Counted from the first letter of the stretch, positions 20,063 through 28,242 are shown. The stretch is 64,000 bases of DNA from Nocardioides aromaticivorans (GCF_013408525.1 NZ_JACBZM010000001.1:372001-436000); one strand, 5' to 3'. Program-made: numbers and translations. Notes: generated by a model from the sequence alone, not told the origin.

Positions 20063-21481
20063 TCAGTCGGCGAGGACCGGGTCGTCGGTCGGGTCGATCA
20101 CGATGAACCGATCCTCCGGCTTCCGGGCCAGGTACGCGAGGTAGTAGACGAACGCGCCGAGCAGCAGCGCGCCCGTGATCGCCAGGTCGGTGCCGGTCGA
20201 GCTGAGCAGCGCGTAGCCCACGACCACCACGACCAGCAGCGGCGGGAGCGGCCACAGGGGCATCCGCCAGCCGGCGGCGGACTCCATCCGTCGTACCTTC
20301 AGCGCCGAGAGGGCCACGACGACGTACATGGCGGAGATGACCACGGACGTGATGCCGAGCAGGGCCTCGATGTCGATGGCGTAGGCCAGCACCGCGCCGG
20401 GGATGCCGATGATCAGCGTGGCGACCCACGGCGAGCCCCAGCGGGCGTGCACCCGGGTCACCGCGCGGTTGACCGGCTCGGGCCACGAGCGGTCGCGGCC
20501 GGAGGCGTAGACGACCCGGGCGTTCTGCAGCACCATCACGATCGCCGCGTTGAGGATCGCGATCGCGATGCCCAGGTTGACCGCGACGGCGGTGGCGTCG
20601 CCGCCCCAGGCGCGGACGAACTCGGAGAAGTTGCCGGTCGCGAGGGCACCCAGGTCGTCGACCGCGAGGACGGTCGTGATCGTCGGGACCAGGATGACCA
20701 CGCCCCCGAGGCCGAGGGACCAGAACACGACGCGGGCGACATTGCGGCGCGGCTCGACGATCTCCTCGGCGAGGTAGGCCGCCGTGCCGAAGCCGCTGAC
20801 CACGAACATGCCGACGGTCAGCCCGGACACGAGGATCGCTGCGGTGAACGGGTTCACCGCGCCCTCGCCGACGACGTGCGGGACGACGAGCTCGCCCGGG
20901 CCGCGCTGCAGGTGGAAGACACCGAGGACCGCGACCACGCTCGCCGCGAGCACCTCGAGCCCGAGGAAGATGCCGGTCACGAACGCGTTCGACCGCACGT
21001 CGAGGATCGCGATGCCCGCGGACAGCAGCATGACGACGGCCGCCGCGAGGCCGCGGTCGATGGTGAGGATGTCGGTGAGGTAGTCGGCCGTGCCCAGCGC
21101 GATGATCGGCGGGATCAGCCACAGCAGCACGCCGGACAGCGCGAAGGTCAGCCAGCCCACGCCCTTGCCGAGCGTGTGGGTGACCATGGCGTACTCCCCG
21201 CCCGCACTCGCCACCCGGGTGCCGAGCTCGGCGTAGCAGGCGCCGACGGCCACGGAGACGACGATGCCGGCGATCACGGTGAGCACGACGCCGCTCCCCT
21301 GACTGGCCATCATCTCCGGCACGATGATGAACAGGCTGGACGCCGGCGTGATGCACGAGAGCACCATCAGCACGCCGCCCGCCGGGCCGAGCACGCGGGC
21401 CAGGCCCTTCCCGGTGGCGGCGGACGCGTCGGTGGACGCGTCGGTGGACGCGCCCGCAGGCAGGTCGGTGGTGGAGGTCAT
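20063..21481 (-). CDS. APC family amino acid/amine permease
   Basis: The 472-residue product has 12 predicted hydrophobic helices and the APC start GPAGGVLMVLSCITPASSLFIIVPEM, followed by AGGEYAMVTHTLGKG. It sits first in the operon with agmatinase and amine oxidase, so import of agmatine, putrescine or a guanidino acid is likely. The start at 21479-21481 follows GGAAG; a longer frame begins inside the operator. A short in-frame duplication (STDASTDASA) lies near the N-terminus. Confidence 0.88.
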   Translation of the reverse strand: MTSTTDLPAGASTDASTDASAATGKGLARVLGPAGGVLMVLSCITPASSLFIIVPEMMASQGSGVVLTVIAGIVVSVAVGACYAELGTRVASAGGEYAMVTHTLGKGVGWLTFALSGVLLWLIPPIIALGTADYLTDILTIDRGLAAAVVMLLSAGIAILDVRSNAFVTGIFLGLEVLAASVVAVLGVFHLQRGPGELVVPHVVGEGAVNPFTAAILVSGLTVGMFVVSGFGTAAYLAEEIVEPRRNVARVVFWSLGLGGVVILVPTITTVLAVDDLGALATGNFSEFVRAWGGDATAVAVNLGIAIAILNAAIVMVLQNARVVYASGRDRSWPEPVNRAVTRVHARWGSPWVATLIIGIPGAVLAYAIDIEALLGITSVVISAMYVVVALSALKVRRMESAAGWRMPLWPLPPLLVVVVVGYALLSSTGTDLAITGALLLGAFVYYLAYLARKPEDRFIVIDPTDDPVLAD

Positions 21482-21503
21482 CGGTCCCAGCTTCCGTCGA
21501 ACG

Positions 21504-21509
21504 ACGCTA
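21504..21509 (-). promoter_or_regulatory. -10 box TAGCGT of the permease operon
   Basis: TAGCGT on the minus strand lies 22 nt before the permease ATG and directly beside operator copy 1, so a bound repressor would cover the -35 region. Confidence 0.5.
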
Positions 21510-21510
21510 T

Positions 21511-21547
21511 TTTGAACGTCGTACAAATCTTTGAACGGTATTCAAAG
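21511..21547. promoter_or_regulatory. Two tandem TetR-type operators
   Basis: The copy at 21529-21547 is a perfect 7-5-7 palindrome, CTTTGAACGGTATTCAAAG. A second copy at 21511-21527, TTTGAACGTCGTACAAA, differs at one arm base. Their centres are 19 bp apart, about two helical turns. They lie between the permease and the divergent TetR gene and are clearly more AT-rich than the surroundings. Confidence 0.75.
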
Positions 21548-21655
21548 TGGCGCAGATCACCCGCCACGTCAACCCCCTCGACCAGAATTGGGTCGACCGG
21601 TGAGACGATCCGTCGACCGGAACCGACCCTCGACGCTGCAGGAAAGAGGCCCGCC

Positions 21656-22255
21656 GTGGCGCGAACGCGCTCGAACCGTCGCCTGGACCACCCCCGCGAG
21701 AAGGTCCTCTCCGCGGCGCTCGAGATGATCGGCGAGCAGGGGCTGAGCAAGGTCACCATGGCCGCGCTCGCCGCCCGGCTGGAGACCAGCGGCGGCCACC
21801 TCCTCTACTACTTCGGCACCCGCGACGGCCTCTTCCTCGAGACGCTGCGCTGGAGCGAGCAGCAGTACGCCGTCGAGCGCGCCCCCCTGCTCGAGGCCGC
21901 CGCGGCCGGCGAGGGCGACCTGGCCTCCGTGCTCGAGCTCGCGACCATCTACCTGCCGGTCGACGAGCGCGACCCGCGCTGGCAGCTGTGGCTCGAGCTC
22001 TGGGCCCGCGCGCCGTACGACGCCGACCTGGCCGCCGCCCAGCGCGAGCTCGACCAGCGGTGGCACGCCGACCTCCTGCAGCTGCTGGACCTGCTCCCCG
22101 GTCTGACCGACCGTGAGGGCACCTCGGAGCGGCTGCGGGCCATGTGGGACGGCTTCGCGATCGCGATCGTCAACGGTGGCGGCACCGCCCTGCGGGCCCG
22201 CGTCGTCGAGCACACGCGGGCGGTCCTCGACGCCTTCACGTCACCGTGTCCCTGA
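21656..22255 (+). CDS. TetR family transcriptional regulator
   Basis: The 199-residue product has an N-terminal helix-turn-helix (LSAALEMIGEQGLSKVTMAALAARLETSGGHLLYYFGTRDGLF, roughly residues 16-58) and a TetR_C-like ligand domain. GTG at 21656 has AGAGG 6 nt upstream; the longer frame lacks support and runs into the operators. Divergent from the permease-agmatinase-amine oxidase operon, it is the probable repressor, released by the imported amine or a derivative. Confidence 0.9.
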   Translation: MARTRSNRRLDHPREKVLSAALEMIGEQGLSKVTMAALAARLETSGGHLLYYFGTRDGLFLETLRWSEQQYAVERAPLLEAAAAGEGDLASVLELATIYLPVDERDPRWQLWLELWARAPYDADLAAAQRELDQRWHADLLQLLDLLPGLTDREGTSERLRAMWDGFAIAIVNGGGTALRARVVEHTRAVLDAFTSPCP

Positions 22256-22363
22256 AACGGCGATGGCGAGCAGTGCCGACGCCCAGGATCAGCAGCGGGA
22301 GAGTGGCCCCGGCCCGGTCGTCGATGGCCGCACTCAGCGCAGGGCCACGTCTGTAGGCCAGTG

Positions 22364-22395
22364 ACGGGGCCCGGACCGCACGGTCCGGGCCCCGT
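22364..22395. terminator. Bidirectional terminator
   Basis: The perfect 14-bp stem ACGGGGCCCGGACC/GGTCCGGGCCCCGT with a GCAC loop lies between the converging TetR and 706-residue protein genes. Confidence 0.85.
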
Positions 22396-22407
22396 CGCCC
22401 TCGCGGG

Positions 22408-24528
22408 CTACTCGATGCAGATGCCGCGGTCGACGTACGCCGTCCGGCCGAACCCCGTGCTGTTCACGACAGCACGGTCGGTGATCCCGAGCCGAACGAC
22501 GTACCCGCACGACGCCAGGGCGGAAAGGTCGATCGAGAACGGCTGCCCACCGGCGGGCGTCTGCGTGGCCGGGCTGATCGCACAGGTCACCGGCGTCGCC
22601 GGCACGGTGCCCGTCGGTCCCCCGAGCACGCTGAACGACCAGCTGTGGAAGTGCTCGTCGCGGGCCACGAAGGTGCCGGCGAGCGGCGCCTTCGGCACCC
22701 GGCACTGACCCATCGTCTGCAGGTTCAGGTCGCCCGCGTTGTCGGGGTCGCCGACGACGATCGACGAGTTGAGGGTGTTGTCCATTTGCACCCTGCGCAC
22801 GTCGACGACACCGAGGCCGCCGACCTCCAGCTGGACCTCCCACAGGTCGTCGCCACCCGGCGTGAACATCCCGAGCACACCGGTGGTGTCGCTGCTCCAT
22901 GTCGGCCAGCCGATCCAGCCGGAGGCACCGGGCGTGACCCACGACCCGACCCCGTTCTGGTCAACCACGAAGAACGCGCTGGTCAGGTCGGTGACCGGAC
23001 CGCCGGCAGTGATGTTGCGGACCCGGATCCGGTAGCTGGACCCGACCAGCGCCGGGTCGAGCGGCCCGTGCAGCGTGACCTGTCCCGCGAACGGGCAGGC
23101 GTCGGGCAGGGCGTAGCCGGTCTCCGCGATGTGGCCGCCCGGCAGGGTGAGGCCGGTCGCGCCGTCGACCTTGCTGGACTCGACGCCTCCGACGAGGGTG
23201 AAGCGCGCCACGCCGTCGTACGCGTGGCCGGGGCGCAGCTGGACGTGGGTGTCGATCCGGTTGCCCCAGTGCGGCACGGCGTTCGGGTTGGTCGTCGACG
23301 GCGGCGTCCCCCACGAGAGGACCGCGCGGACCCGGCCGATCACCGGGGTGTCGCACCCCTTGCGGAACTGGCCGAGGTCCACCGTCAGCGGCGCGGCGTA
23401 GCAGAGCCCGCCGCTCGGGATCGTGGCGTAGTCGTGCGTCGCGACCTCGACCGTGCCCAGGTAGGTGTAGGAGCAGTCCTTCGAGCCGAAGTCGGCCCAA
23501 TAGGCGACGTACTCCTTGCTGCCCGCCGTACACGGACCGCCGGAGAAGCCGCTGGGCCGCTTGACCCGGAAGGTGCCGACGATCTGGTCGGCGTTGTTGT
23601 CCAGGCCGACGCACTCGATCTGCTCGTAGGTCGTGTCGCCGCTGGCGGACTCGAGGACCTTGAGCACCTCGGAGAGGTCGATCTTGCTCTCGAGCGCCAG
23701 GTTCGCCGGTGCGACATAGGACGTGACGCCCATGGTGCCCGCCACTTGGGTCGCGGCCAGGTGCGGCAACGCGAAGCGGTGCGCCGGTACTGCGTGCTCC
23801 TTCTCGCCACCGGCGTACAGCTCGGCCACGGCGCTCAACGGCAGGGGAAGCTTCGGCCCGGGGTCCGGGATCGGCGATGGGAGCTCCTCCAGCAGGTACG
23901 GCGGCAGCTTGGCGATCGCCGCGTCGGACAGCTTGAGGCTGTCGACCAGGTCGGGGAGGATCCACCGCCGCGGCCGGACCTGTACGTGCACCTCGCGGAC
24001 GTCGCCCCAGATCGGCGTCTGGTCGGGCATGCCGGGGTCGGGCATGATCTCCCAGCTGAGGATCGCCCGCACCAGCGGCAGCACGGGGGTGGCGCACCAC
24101 TTGCGCTTCGGCTGGTAGTTGACGCCGACCACGTAGGACAGCGGCAGCTGGGCGGCCTTCTCACAGTCCTGGCCGGCCGGGATGTCGTGGACCGACGCGC
24201 TGGCGGCGCCGGCGTCGTCCCAGGTCGCGCCCTCGTCGTAGCTGACGTAGAACCGGACGTGCTCGCTGGTGCCCGCCGAGCACAGGGGGCCGCCGTACCC
24301 GCTGGACCGCTTGACCTGGATGGTCGCCTCGAGACGGTCACGCTCGGGACTGAAGGAGACGCAGCTGAGCGCCTCGTAGGTCGTGTCGCCCTTCTGGTCG
24401 AGGACGGCCTCGAAGCCCAGCCCGGGCGCGGTGCCGAAGTAGTTCGGGTTCACGGCCAGCAGTCGCCGGACGTGCGTGCGCTCCCGAGTCACGCGGAACT
24501 CGGCCGCGTGAGGAATCTCTGTGGACAT
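22408..24528 (-). CDS. Protein of unknown function with two copies of a conserved domain
   Basis: I do not recognise this 706-residue product. No signal peptide or membrane segment is visible. Residues about 46-186 and 296-433 are an internal duplication sharing GDTTYE, a Cys-Val, VKRxSG[YF]xGGxCxAGxxEyV, LSW, and WG followed by HVQxRP. The last 270 residues hold a beta-rich segment and end in SCGYVVRLGITDRAVVNS. Many Cys residues (over a dozen) are odd for a cytoplasmic GC-rich protein. AGGAGG 6 nt before the ATG is a strong ribosome site, and the gene stands alone between a terminator and a long untranslated region. Confidence 0.8.
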   Translation of the reverse strand: MSTEIPHAAEFRVTRERTHVRRLLAVNPNYFGTAPGLGFEAVLDQKGDTTYEALSCVSFSPERDRLEATIQVKRSSGYGGPLCSAGTSEHVRFYVSYDEGATWDDAGAASASVHDIPAGQDCEKAAQLPLSYVVGVNYQPKRKWCATPVLPLVRAILSWEIMPDPGMPDQTPIWGDVREVHVQVRPRRWILPDLVDSLKLSDAAIAKLPPYLLEELPSPIPDPGPKLPLPLSAVAELYAGGEKEHAVPAHRFALPHLAATQVAGTMGVTSYVAPANLALESKIDLSEVLKVLESASGDTTYEQIECVGLDNNADQIVGTFRVKRPSGFSGGPCTAGSKEYVAYWADFGSKDCSYTYLGTVEVATHDYATIPSGGLCYAAPLTVDLGQFRKGCDTPVIGRVRAVLSWGTPPSTTNPNAVPHWGNRIDTHVQLRPGHAYDGVARFTLVGGVESSKVDGATGLTLPGGHIAETGYALPDACPFAGQVTLHGPLDPALVGSSYRIRVRNITAGGPVTDLTSAFFVVDQNGVGSWVTPGASGWIGWPTWSSDTTGVLGMFTPGGDDLWEVQLEVGGLGVVDVRRVQMDNTLNSSIVVGDPDNAGDLNLQTMGQCRVPKAPLAGTFVARDEHFHSWSFSVLGGPTGTVPATPVTCAISPATQTPAGGQPFSIDLSALASCGYVVRLGITDRAVVNSTGFGRTAYVDRGICIE

Positions 24529-24969
24529 CTGCTTCCTCCTGTGTGCGCGGCGGCAGGACGGTCCCGCCGTCGGGTCCCCCCGCGAGGAGGAGCGCGGGAC
24601 GAGGGCCGCTGATACACCGATCTCGGGAGGAAGCGACCGGGGCGCGAAGGGAGGACGCCACAGCGCCGGGAACAGGCCGTGACAACAGAAGCGGCCCCCG
24701 CCGCGAACAAAGGCGCCTGCGGTGGGTCTCAGGGCGAAGTCGACAGGCGAGGGTCGCAGCCGCCTGCAGCAACCCGTTGCCCGACGTCGGCGACGAACTC
24801 TCGCACAGCGGCCTCACAGTACGCCCACATTGTTGGGTGGGCAGACAGATGCCGGCGCCTGACGAGCGGCGCCGTCGCGGCGGCCACGGGACGTGGCTCC
24901 CGGGAAAATGCTGGAGGGCCAGGCTCGTCTCCCTGTTCGGGATTCGGAACCCGGCCCTGACCAGTCCGT
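24529..24969. other. 440-bp region without a gene
   Basis: It contains the ribosome site of the upstream gene and presumably its promoter, a small hairpin (GCCCAC/GTGGGC type at about 24825-24845) and the putative tRNA terminator. No convincing ORF is seen on either strand. Confidence 0.6.
24903..24960 (-). terminator. Probable terminator of tRNA-Ala
   Basis: Downstream of the tRNA on the minus strand, CAGGGCC (24959-24953) pairs with GGCCCTC (24920-24914) around a long loop with an inner hairpin (GGG-ttccgaat-CCC), then CAGCATTTTCC. The loop is long, so this is tentative. Confidence 0.45.
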
Positions 24970-25045
24970 TGGTGGAGGTGAGGGGACTCGAACCCCTGAC
25001 CCCCTGCATGCCATGCAGGTGCGCTACCAGCTGCGCCACACCCCC
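24970..25045 (-). tRNA. tRNA-Ala (anticodon GGC)
   Basis: Read on the minus strand, 7-bp acceptor arms GGGGGTG and CACCTCC close the cloverleaf, with a G-T pair at the third position. The anticodon stem is CCTGC/GCAGG around ATGGCAT, giving anticodon GGC for GCC and GCU codons. The T arm is AGGGG-TTCGAGT-CCCCT. The CCA end is encoded at 24972-24970. Confidence 0.95.
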
Positions 25046-25140
25046 AACTCGCCGCTCCACCCGAAGGCGGGGCAACGGGAAGGAATACTAGCCAACCGAT
25101 CCTGCGAAGGTGAAATCCGGGGGTCGGTTTCCGCGCTGCG

Positions 25141-25180
25141 GGTCTCGTGACGGTCGCTGCGCGACCTCCTCGACCACCGG
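25141..25180 (+). repeat. Dispersed hairpin repeat, copy 1
   Basis: A 40-bp element beginning GGTCTCGTGAC and ending CTCGACCACCGG, with the internal hairpin GGTCGC-TGC-GCGACC (25152-25166). Relatives are at 49116-49155 and, inverted, at 62759-62798. It directly abuts the stop codon of the phosphatase gene. Confidence 0.85.
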
Positions 25181-25783
25181 TCAGGCGTTGTACGTCGCCA
25201 GCGCCCACGCACCGGTCGTGCGCTGCTCGAGCACGACGCGACCGCAGTTGCCCAGGGCGCGCAGGTCGCGCGCCTGCGCGAGCGGCCAACCGAAGAAGGC
25301 GACCAGGCCGGTGCGCGTCGCGGCGCCGTGCGAGACGGCGACACCGCACTCCCCCGGGCCGAGCGTGGCGGCCAGGTCGCGCAGGCAGGCGACATAGCGG
25401 TCGGCGACCTCCTGCGGCGACTCCGCGCCGGGGATCCCGTCCCACTCGCCGTTGCGGAAGCGGGTGAACGCGGCCGGGTCGCGCGCCTCGATCTCGGCGT
25501 GGGTCAGGCCCTGCAGCTCGCCGAGGCGGAACTCCCGCAGCCGCTCGTCGTACGACGGCACGAGCCCGCACTCCTTGGCGACCACCTCCGCGGTCACCCG
25601 GGCGCGGGCCAGGTCACTGGTCCACACCAGCGACGGCGACAGCGCGGCGACGAGCGGGGCGACGGCGCGCGCCTGCTCGAGGCCGGTCTCGTCCAGCTCG
25701 GTGTCGAGCTGGCCCTGGACGCGGTGCGCGGCGTTCCAGGCGGTCCGCCCGTGGCGGAGCAGGACGATCCGGCGGGGGCTCAT
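25181..25783 (-). CDS. Histidine phosphatase (GpgP-like, glucosyl-3-phosphoglycerate phosphatase candidate)
   Basis: The 200-residue product has the histidine phosphatase motif LLRHGRTAWN near the N-terminus and the second catalytic His in GVAVSHGAATRTG. Gene order nadD-rsfS-phosphatase matches mycobacteria, where the third gene (Rv2419c) is GpgP, which dephosphorylates glucosyl-3-phosphoglycerate in methylglucose lipopolysaccharide synthesis. Orthology is inferred from order only; a generic phosphoglycerate-mutase-family phosphatase is the alternative. Its ATG overlaps the rsfS stop. Confidence 0.85.
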   Translation of the reverse strand: MSPRRIVLLRHGRTAWNAAHRVQGQLDTELDETGLEQARAVAPLVAALSPSLVWTSDLARARVTAEVVAKECGLVPSYDERLREFRLGELQGLTHAEIEARDPAAFTRFRNGEWDGIPGAESPQEVADRYVACLRDLAATLGPGECGVAVSHGAATRTGLVAFFGWPLAQARDLRALGNCGRVVLEQRTTGAWALATYNA

Positions 25784-26166
25784 TCCGACGCGGGGGCGGG
25801 CCCGTTGATCTCGGCCGGCAGGTCGATGACCGGGCAGTCGCGCCAGAGCCGCTCGAGGGCGTAGAACTCGCGCTCCTCGCTGTGCTGGACGTGGATCACG
25901 ACGTCGCCGTAGTCCAGCAGCACCCAGCGACCGTCCCTGTGGCCCTCGCGGCGGATCGGCTTGGCCCCGAGCTCGCGCAGCTTGTCCTCGACCTCCTCGA
26001 CGATGGCGCGGACCTGGCGGTCGTTGCCGCCGGAGGCGAGCAGGAAGGCGTCGGTGATCGCGAGCTGCTCGCTCACGTCGAAGGCCAGCTGGTCGGTGGC
26101 GAGCTTGTCGGACGCCGCGACCGCGGCGGCGCGGATCAGCTCGACGGCGTGCTCAGAGGCGGTCAT
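25780..26166 (-). CDS. rsfS: Ribosome silencing factor RsfS
   Basis: The 128-residue product has the RsfS core: [29 protein letters not shown], then [13 protein letters not shown] and [10 protein letters not shown]. RsfS binds ribosomal protein L14 and blocks subunit joining in starving cells. It overlaps nadD and the phosphatase by 4 nt each (ATGA), so the three are translated together. Confidence 0.96.
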   Translation of the reverse strand: MTASEHAVELIRAAAVAASDKLATDQLAFDVSEQLAITDAFLLASGGNDRQVRAIVEEVEDKLRELGAKPIRREGHRDGRWVLLDYGDVVIHVQHSEEREFYALERLWRDCPVIDLPAEINGPAPASE

Positions 26167-26795
26167 TCAGGTTCCGTTCCAGTGGTGTCGGGCGCGTAGA
26201 GCCCGTGCTTGGTGATGTACTGCACGACGCCGTCCGGGACGAGGTACCAGACCGGCTGGCCGGCCCGCTGCCGCTCACGGCAGTCCGTGGACGAGATGGC
26301 CAGCGCCGGCACCTCCACCATGGTCACACGATCGTGCGGAATCTTCGCCAACGTCGCGGGGTCCATGTCGGCGCCCGGCCGGGTGCAGCCGACGAAGTGG
26401 GCCAGGGCGAAGACCTCGTCCGCGTCGCGCCAGCTGAAGATGTCGGTCAGCGCGTCGGCGCCGGTGATGAAGTAGAGGTCGGCATCGGGACGCTGGGCAC
26501 GCAGGTCCCGCAGCGTGTCGATCGTGTACGTCGGGCCGGCGCGGTCGATGTCGACGCGGCTCACCGTGAACCGGGGGTTCGCGGCGGTCGCGATGACCGT
26601 CATCAGGTAGCGGTGCTCCGCCGGCGAGACGTCCCGGTCCGCCTTCTGCCACGGCTGCCCGGTGGGCACGAAGACGACCTCGTCGAGGTCGAACCAGCCC
26701 TGGACCTCCGACGCGGCGACGAGGTGGCCGTGGTGGATCGGGTCGAACGTGCCACCCATCACCCCGACGCGGGTGCGCCCGTCCGGCCCCGGCAA
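26163..26795 (-). CDS. nadD: Nicotinate-nucleotide adenylyltransferase
   Basis: The 210-residue product has the NadD signatures: [15 protein letters not shown] (ATP-binding HxGH) near the N-terminus and [13 protein letters not shown] (ISSTxxR) towards the end. It makes deamido-NAD from nicotinate mononucleotide and ATP in NAD synthesis. The TTG at 26795 is preferred; AGGGA lies about 6 nt upstream, and codon 10-12 alternatives (GTG, ATG) fall inside the nucleotide-binding loop. Confidence 0.96.
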   Translation of the reverse strand: MPGPDGRTRVGVMGGTFDPIHHGHLVAASEVQGWFDLDEVVFVPTGQPWQKADRDVSPAEHRYLMTVIATAANPRFTVSRVDIDRAGPTYTIDTLRDLRAQRPDADLYFITGADALTDIFSWRDADEVFALAHFVGCTRPGADMDPATLAKIPHDRVTMVEVPALAISSTDCRERQRAGQPVWYLVPDGVVQYITKHGLYAPDTTGTEPE

Positions 26796-26817
26796 CTGCA
26801 GTCCCTTCGCCGGGACG

Positions 26818-26982
26818 TCAGCTGTGGTCGCGGCCGCCGCCGAACCAGACCAGTCCGAGCAGCAGGAACAGGAGGAAGGCCAGCACGCCGCCGCCGATGA
26901 ACCACGGGTTCACGGCGGGCTCGCCGTGCTCCTCAGCGGCGCTGACGACGGCGAGGGCGGTGAGGCTGATCTGGCTGAGCAT
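26818..26982 (-). CDS. Small single-pass membrane protein upstream of nadD
   Basis: The 54-residue product begins [13 protein letters not shown], contains [17 protein letters not shown] and then one hydrophobic helix (about residues 30-48), ending GGGRDHS. Proteins of this kind occur beside nadD in related Nocardioides, as I recall. The ATG has TAGGAT 7 nt upstream and nadD follows after 22 bp, so this is probably the operon's first gene. Confidence 0.75.
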   Translation of the reverse strand: MLSQISLTALAVVSAAEEHGEPAVNPWFIGGGVLAFLLFLLLGLVWFGGGRDHS

Positions 26983-26989
26983 GGCCCGG

Positions 26990-26995
26990 ATCCTA
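26990..26995 (-). promoter_or_regulatory. -10 box TAGGAT ahead of the nadD operon
   Basis: TAGGAT lies 7 nt before the small membrane protein ATG, the first gene of the nadD-rsfS operon. Confidence 0.5.
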
Positions 26996-27001
26996 TCGGA
27001 G

Positions 27002-27463
27002 TCAGTGGACGGCGAAGTCGACGCCCAGGAACAGGAGCGTGAAGCGGATCGAGCGCCCCACGAACACGGTCGGGATGAAGGCCCACATCGGCATCTTCAG
27101 GATGCCGCCGATGGCCGCCATCGCCAGGAGCGGCGGGATGCCGGCCGACGCGGCGACGAACATGATGGCGGCGGCGTACCAGGGGCGGCCCTGCATGCGG
27201 CCCATCCACTTGTCGTAGGACGCCTTGATCTTGGGTCCCGAGAGCTTCTTCTGCGCCCACTTCGACTCCGAGCCGCGCCGGGCGGCCTCGTAGACGATGA
27301 TCTTGCCTACGGTGGCACCGGCGCCGGCGGCGATCCCGAGCGAGATCGCGGCCGCCGTACCGCCCTCCGCGGCGCCGGCACCGAGGATGTAGACCTCGAT
27401 CGGCAGGAACGGGAGCAGGGCGGACGCGACGCTGAACGCGAACGTCGTCAGCCACAGCAGCAT
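27002..27463 (-). CDS. Small membrane protein, VTT/DedA-like
   Basis: The 153-residue product has about four hydrophobic helices. The pattern FLPIEVYILGAGAAEGGTAAA, then GATVGKIIVYEAARRG and VAASAGIPPLLAMAAIGGILKMPMW resembles the SNARE-associated/VTT (DedA) fold but is shorter than usual. Its start is 6 nt after the CDP-alcohol transferase stop, so the two form a transcription unit and a lipid-related role is plausible. The family call is tentative. Confidence 0.7.
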   Translation of the reverse strand: MLLWLTTFAFSVASALLPFLPIEVYILGAGAAEGGTAAAISLGIAAGAGATVGKIIVYEAARRGSESKWAQKKLSGPKIKASYDKWMGRMQGRPWYAAAIMFVAASAGIPPLLAMAAIGGILKMPMWAFIPTVFVGRSIRFTLLFLGVDFAVH

Positions 27464-27469
27464 GGTCGA

Positions 27470-28129
27470 TCAGGCCTTCTCGCCCGACGTCGCCGGCTCA
27501 CGGACCGGCACCGGCAGGCCCAGCTTCAGCAGCCAGCCCAGCGACACGCACTTCAGCACGAGCAGGCCCACGGCGATGATCGTGCCGAGCCAGACCCAGC
27601 CGCTGACCAGCAGGATCACGGCGAAGGCGCCCGAGTTGGCCGCCTTGCCGACCCGCGACCAGTTCCACAGGTAGATCCGCCGGTCGATGACGTGGAAGTA
27701 ATTGGGGCTGCGGATCGGCCAGGCGAGGAAGGCCAGCGACAGGTACATGTCGATGACCATGAATTCGAAGAGGTAGATCCCGATCGGGATGCCGATCCAC
27801 TTCATCGGGTCGTCGCTGATCCAGCCGCCCGGCTGGAGCCAGATCAGCCCGACGTAGAGCGCGCCGCAGCTGAGCCGGTCGCACATCATGTCGACGACCG
27901 CGCCCATCCGGGTCTCGCAGTCGCGCCAGCGCGCCCACTCGCCGTCGATGCTGTCGCCGACCCAGTAGGTGACCAGGCCGATGACGATCCACGTCAGGCT
28001 CTGGTCGTACGCCGCCCACACGGCGATCGCCAGCGTGATGACGGTGCGGACGAAGGTGATGATGGTGGCCCCGGTGAAGAGCCGTTCGACGGAGGGATCG
28101 GCGTAGATCCGGTCCGGGGAGCCTGCCAT
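27470..28129 (-). CDS. CDP-alcohol phosphatidyltransferase family protein
   Basis: The 219-residue membrane protein carries the diagnostic motif DxxDGxxAR...GxxxDxxxD: DSIDGEWAR, then RMGAVVDMMCDRL 8 residues on. Such enzymes move a phosphoalcohol from CDP-diacylglycerol (or CDP-alcohol) to an acceptor, making phospholipid headgroups such as phosphatidylinositol phosphate or phosphatidylglycerol phosphate. The acceptor is not determined. The ATG at 28127-28129 follows a TAGGTT box by 7 nt and is preferred over an upstream start that overlaps the promoter. Confidence 0.9.
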   Translation of the reverse strand: MAGSPDRIYADPSVERLFTGATIITFVRTVITLAIAVWAAYDQSLTWIVIGLVTYWVGDSIDGEWARWRDCETRMGAVVDMMCDRLSCGALYVGLIWLQPGGWISDDPMKWIGIPIGIYLFEFMVIDMYLSLAFLAWPIRSPNYFHVIDRRIYLWNWSRVGKAANSGAFAVILLVSGWVWLGTIIAVGLLVLKCVSLGWLLKLGLPVPVREPATSGEKA

Positions 28130-28136
28130 GCGGCGA

Positions 28137-28142
28137 AACCTA
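28137..28142 (-). promoter_or_regulatory. -10 box TAGGTT of the CDP-alcohol transferase gene
   Basis: TAGGTT is 7 nt before the ATG. Confidence 0.5.
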
Positions 28143-28230
28143 CCGGTCCCGCCGAAGCAGCCGGACGACACTCCCCCGGGTCGGCCTCCGACATTGGCGA
28201 GGGATTCACCGGCCGTCCACCTGCCGCGCC

Positions 28231-28236
28231 TAGCGT
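28231..28236 (+). promoter_or_regulatory. -10 box TAGCGT of the EamA-like gene
   Basis: TAGCGT is 6 nt before the GTG start. Confidence 0.5.
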
Positions 28237-28242
28237 CGCTGC

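Noticed and set aside
24914-24960. tRNA-like remnant next to tRNA-Ala
   Set aside because: GGGTTCCGAATCCC resembles a T arm, but the loop is 8 nt and no other arms are present; more likely a terminator loop.
24970-25045. tRNA-Ala as an integration site
   Set aside because: No integrase, no direct repeat of the tRNA 3' end and no change in gene style nearby.
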